Origin: Candidatus Zhuqueibacterota bacterium
GTDB lineage: Bacteria > Zhuqueibacterota > Zhuqueibacteria > Oceanimicrobiales > Oceanimicrobiaceae
Assembly: GCA_011775825.1 (NCBI GenBank)
Contig: JAABYK010000435.1
Location: 1 to 5,829 of the forward strand
DNA: 5,829 bases
Direction of reading: 5' to 3'
In this document: positions 4,445 to 5,829 of the stretch, piece after piece
Layout: every line of letters begins with the position of its first letter
How positions within the stretch are numbered: the first letter of the stretch is position 1
Program-made: the position numbers and the translations under genes
The notes under the pieces: model-generated
What the model saw: only the letters and a program-made list of their open reading frames with translations
The model's database searches: none
Told to the model about the DNA's origin: nothing

Positions 4445-5829
4445 TTAAGCTGCCGGTGTTGGTGCCGTCTCCGCCCGGGCTTTGCGAGCAGTCGGTTTGA
4501 CTGCTGTCACCGCCTGCTTCGAAAATCCGACACGCTTGGTAAACGGGCTGAAAAATGTGCCTTTCTTGTTGAGCTTTTCATAGATTTCCAACCATTTGTC
4601 GAATTTGGGATAAAGGGCATGGATCAGGTCATGGGTTAGACTGTTTACCTGTCCCCAATGTGGCCGGCCAGAGAATTTGTACAATTCGTTTTCATAACGC
4701 TGCATCATCTCAAAGGCGCCATGCGTGTCTTTTACCATGATGATCTCTACCATGCACGTATCGTAGCCATGCATCATTGACAAAAAGGCTTCCGAAGCCT
4801 TAACAAATCGAACGGTGATGGAGGCCGTGTGATACAGTTCGCCAAGCGCCTCGTTCTCCTCGACCATCTCCAGCAATCTGTCGATGGCATCGATGTAGAC
4901 ATGATCTGTCATCGGAAAGCCAATTTCCTGGGACAGAGCCGTAATTTGGCTCGCCATGCCGATGTGGAACACTTTGTAGCTGATGTTGGTGTAGCCGTCA
5001 TCCACCAACCCTTCCAGGGAAGAATGGATGATATCCGGTGATACTTCAGGTTCGATGTTGAAAATGAAGTTCAAGACCCGGCGAATAAACGGAATGGAAG
5101 CAAGAAACTCGGAGAAAAAATTCCGATTCTCTTTATCGTGTGCTAAATCTTCAGGCTCACCGGTAACGTTGCGTTTCGTGACGAGACAGGGATAGTCGCC
5201 ATCTTTCTTGTAAGGACTGAGATAAAGCTCGTAGTGCCGATTGGCTTTGAGCACATCCCCCTTCTGCAGATCTTCTTTAACCTTTGCCCAGGTGTTGAGC
5301 GTGCGGACTTCCTTGAGCCAGAACTTCTGCTCCACACGCAGCATAACCGAGTAAAACACGCCCATGCATCCCATGCTCATGACCACGGCATTAAACCAGT
5401 CGTCATCTTGGATGAGTTGTCTATCCGGATATTTTCTCTTAAACGCGCCCCGGTTCGTAACGCCTTTTTTGGGCTCGATGCGGTACACGATGCCACCTTC
5501 CCCAACCAGCTCCAGAGACTCCACGATATTTTCAAAGGGGCCGAACTCGATACCGGAACCGTGGGTCGAAGTAGAAATGACCCCGACGATTGTCTGGCCA
5601 TCATACCCGCCCATGTTTGGTAACGCCAATCCTCTCTTATCCAACTCCTGGTTAAGATCGCGGACGCGAATTCCGGACTCCACCTGAACGAGTGTGGTGG
5701 TGTCGACGCCATCATCTAAAAGCGAAGTGTCCAGATCGAGAACTTTGTTTAGCTTCTCGGGCAAAACCAGAAAGTCCGGCGTCACGCCCACGTCGGACCA
5801 CGAATGGCCCGATCCGATGGCGCGGACTT
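4445..5829 (-). CDS. FAD-linked oxidase, D-arabinono-1,4-lactone oxidase / VAO family (5' end outside window)
   Basis: The visible 460 codons end in TAA at 4447-4445. The frame stays open to the right edge, so a GTG at 5791 is internal and the real start lies outside. Upstream of it the frame encodes VRAIGSGHSWSD, the vanillyl-alcohol-oxidase-family FAD motif. Its His (codon 5806-5804) is the residue that carries covalent FAD in lactone and alditol oxidases. Numbering from the first visible residue, the FAD-binding domain continues with GGYDGQTIVGVISTSTHGSG (73-92) and MGCMGVFYSVMLRVE (152-166). The C-terminal substrate domain ends with the ALO signature RPHWGQ (388-393) and LYPKFDKW...GTFFSPF. 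Family members oxidise sugar lactones, alditols or, in type II cholesterol oxidases, sterols, passing electrons to oxygen or another acceptor. The sequence does not tell which substrate is used. A low-complexity tail rich in Lys, Ala, Thr and Pro follows from about residue 436. About 15 to 60 N-terminal residues are probably missing. The gene lies upstream of the ceramidase-family gene in the same direction, but the 246-bp gap weakens the case for one operon. Confidence 0.9.
   Translation of the reverse strand, partial: VRAIGSGHSWSDVGVTPDFLVLPEKLNKVLDLDTSLLDDGVDTTTLVQVESGIRVRDLNQELDKRGLALPNMGGYDGQTIVGVISTSTHGSGIEFGPFENIVESLELVGEGGIVYRIEPKKGVTNRGAFKRKYPDRQLIQDDDWFNAVVMSMGCMGVFYSVMLRVEQKFWLKEVRTLNTWAKVKEDLQKGDVLKANRHYELYLSPYKKDGDYPCLVTKRNVTGEPEDLAHDKENRNFFSEFLASIPFIRRVLNFIFNIEPEVSPDIIHSSLEGLVDDGYTNISYKVFHIGMASQITALSQEIGFPMTDHVYIDAIDRLLEMVEENEALGELYHTASITVRFVKASEAFLSMMHGYDTCMVEIIMVKDTHGAFEMMQRYENELYKFSGRPHWGQVNSLTHDLIHALYPKFDKWLEIYEKLNKKGTFFSPFTKRVGFSKQAVTAVKPTARKARAETAPTPAA

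Noticed and set aside
477..5687. Several plus-strand ORFs of 60 to 129 codons across the window
   Set aside because: They lie opposite the four well-supported minus-strand genes, show no recognisable domains or ribosome-binding sites, and overlap one another as expected for shadow frames.

Overview
The window holds four protein-coding genes, all on the minus strand and read from the right edge to the left. Two run off the window: the first gene (5' end missing at the right) and the last (3' end missing at the left). The plus-strand ORFs look like shadows of these genes. No rRNA, tRNA, CRISPR array or transposase gene was seen. Base composition is near half GC by eye. The clear Shine-Dalgarno sites and the lipoprotein-like leader say bacterium. 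The sequence does not securely fix a phylum; I would guess a free-living environmental Gram-negative from an under-sampled lineage.

Layout in transcription order. (1) 5829-4445: a covalent-flavin type sugar-lactone or sterol oxidase of the VAO / D-arabinono-1,4-lactone oxidase family. The coding frame continues upstream of the apparent GTG start and carries the GSGHSWS flavin-attachment motif. (2) 4444-4199: a 246-bp intergenic gap, about half filled by a 127-bp palindromic element with perfect 16-bp terminal inverted repeats, which looks like a MITE. (3) 4198-1919: a 759-residue secreted, probably lipid-anchored member of the neutral/alkaline ceramidase family. The expected nucleophile and zinc-ligand motifs are present, but two of them are altered beside the key residues. 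(4) 1799-366: a probable extracellular beta-propeller-like protein of unknown function. A signal-peptide-like start for it lies just upstream in another reading frame. (5) 331-1: the N-terminal 110 residues of an unrecognised protein, 34 bp after gene 4 and with a good ribosome-binding site.

Genes 3 to 5 are spaced like an operon (gaps of about 76-119 bp and 34 bp). Gene 1 may be a separate unit because of the long gap and the repeat element. A working idea is a set of enzymes and surface proteins that process environmental lipids or glycolipids: an amidase of the ceramidase type, a flavin oxidase and a secreted propeller. The joint role is inference from adjacency only. The least conventional parts of the window are the propeller gene with its possible frameshifted leader, the unknown gene next to it, the divergent ceramidase active site and the palindromic element.
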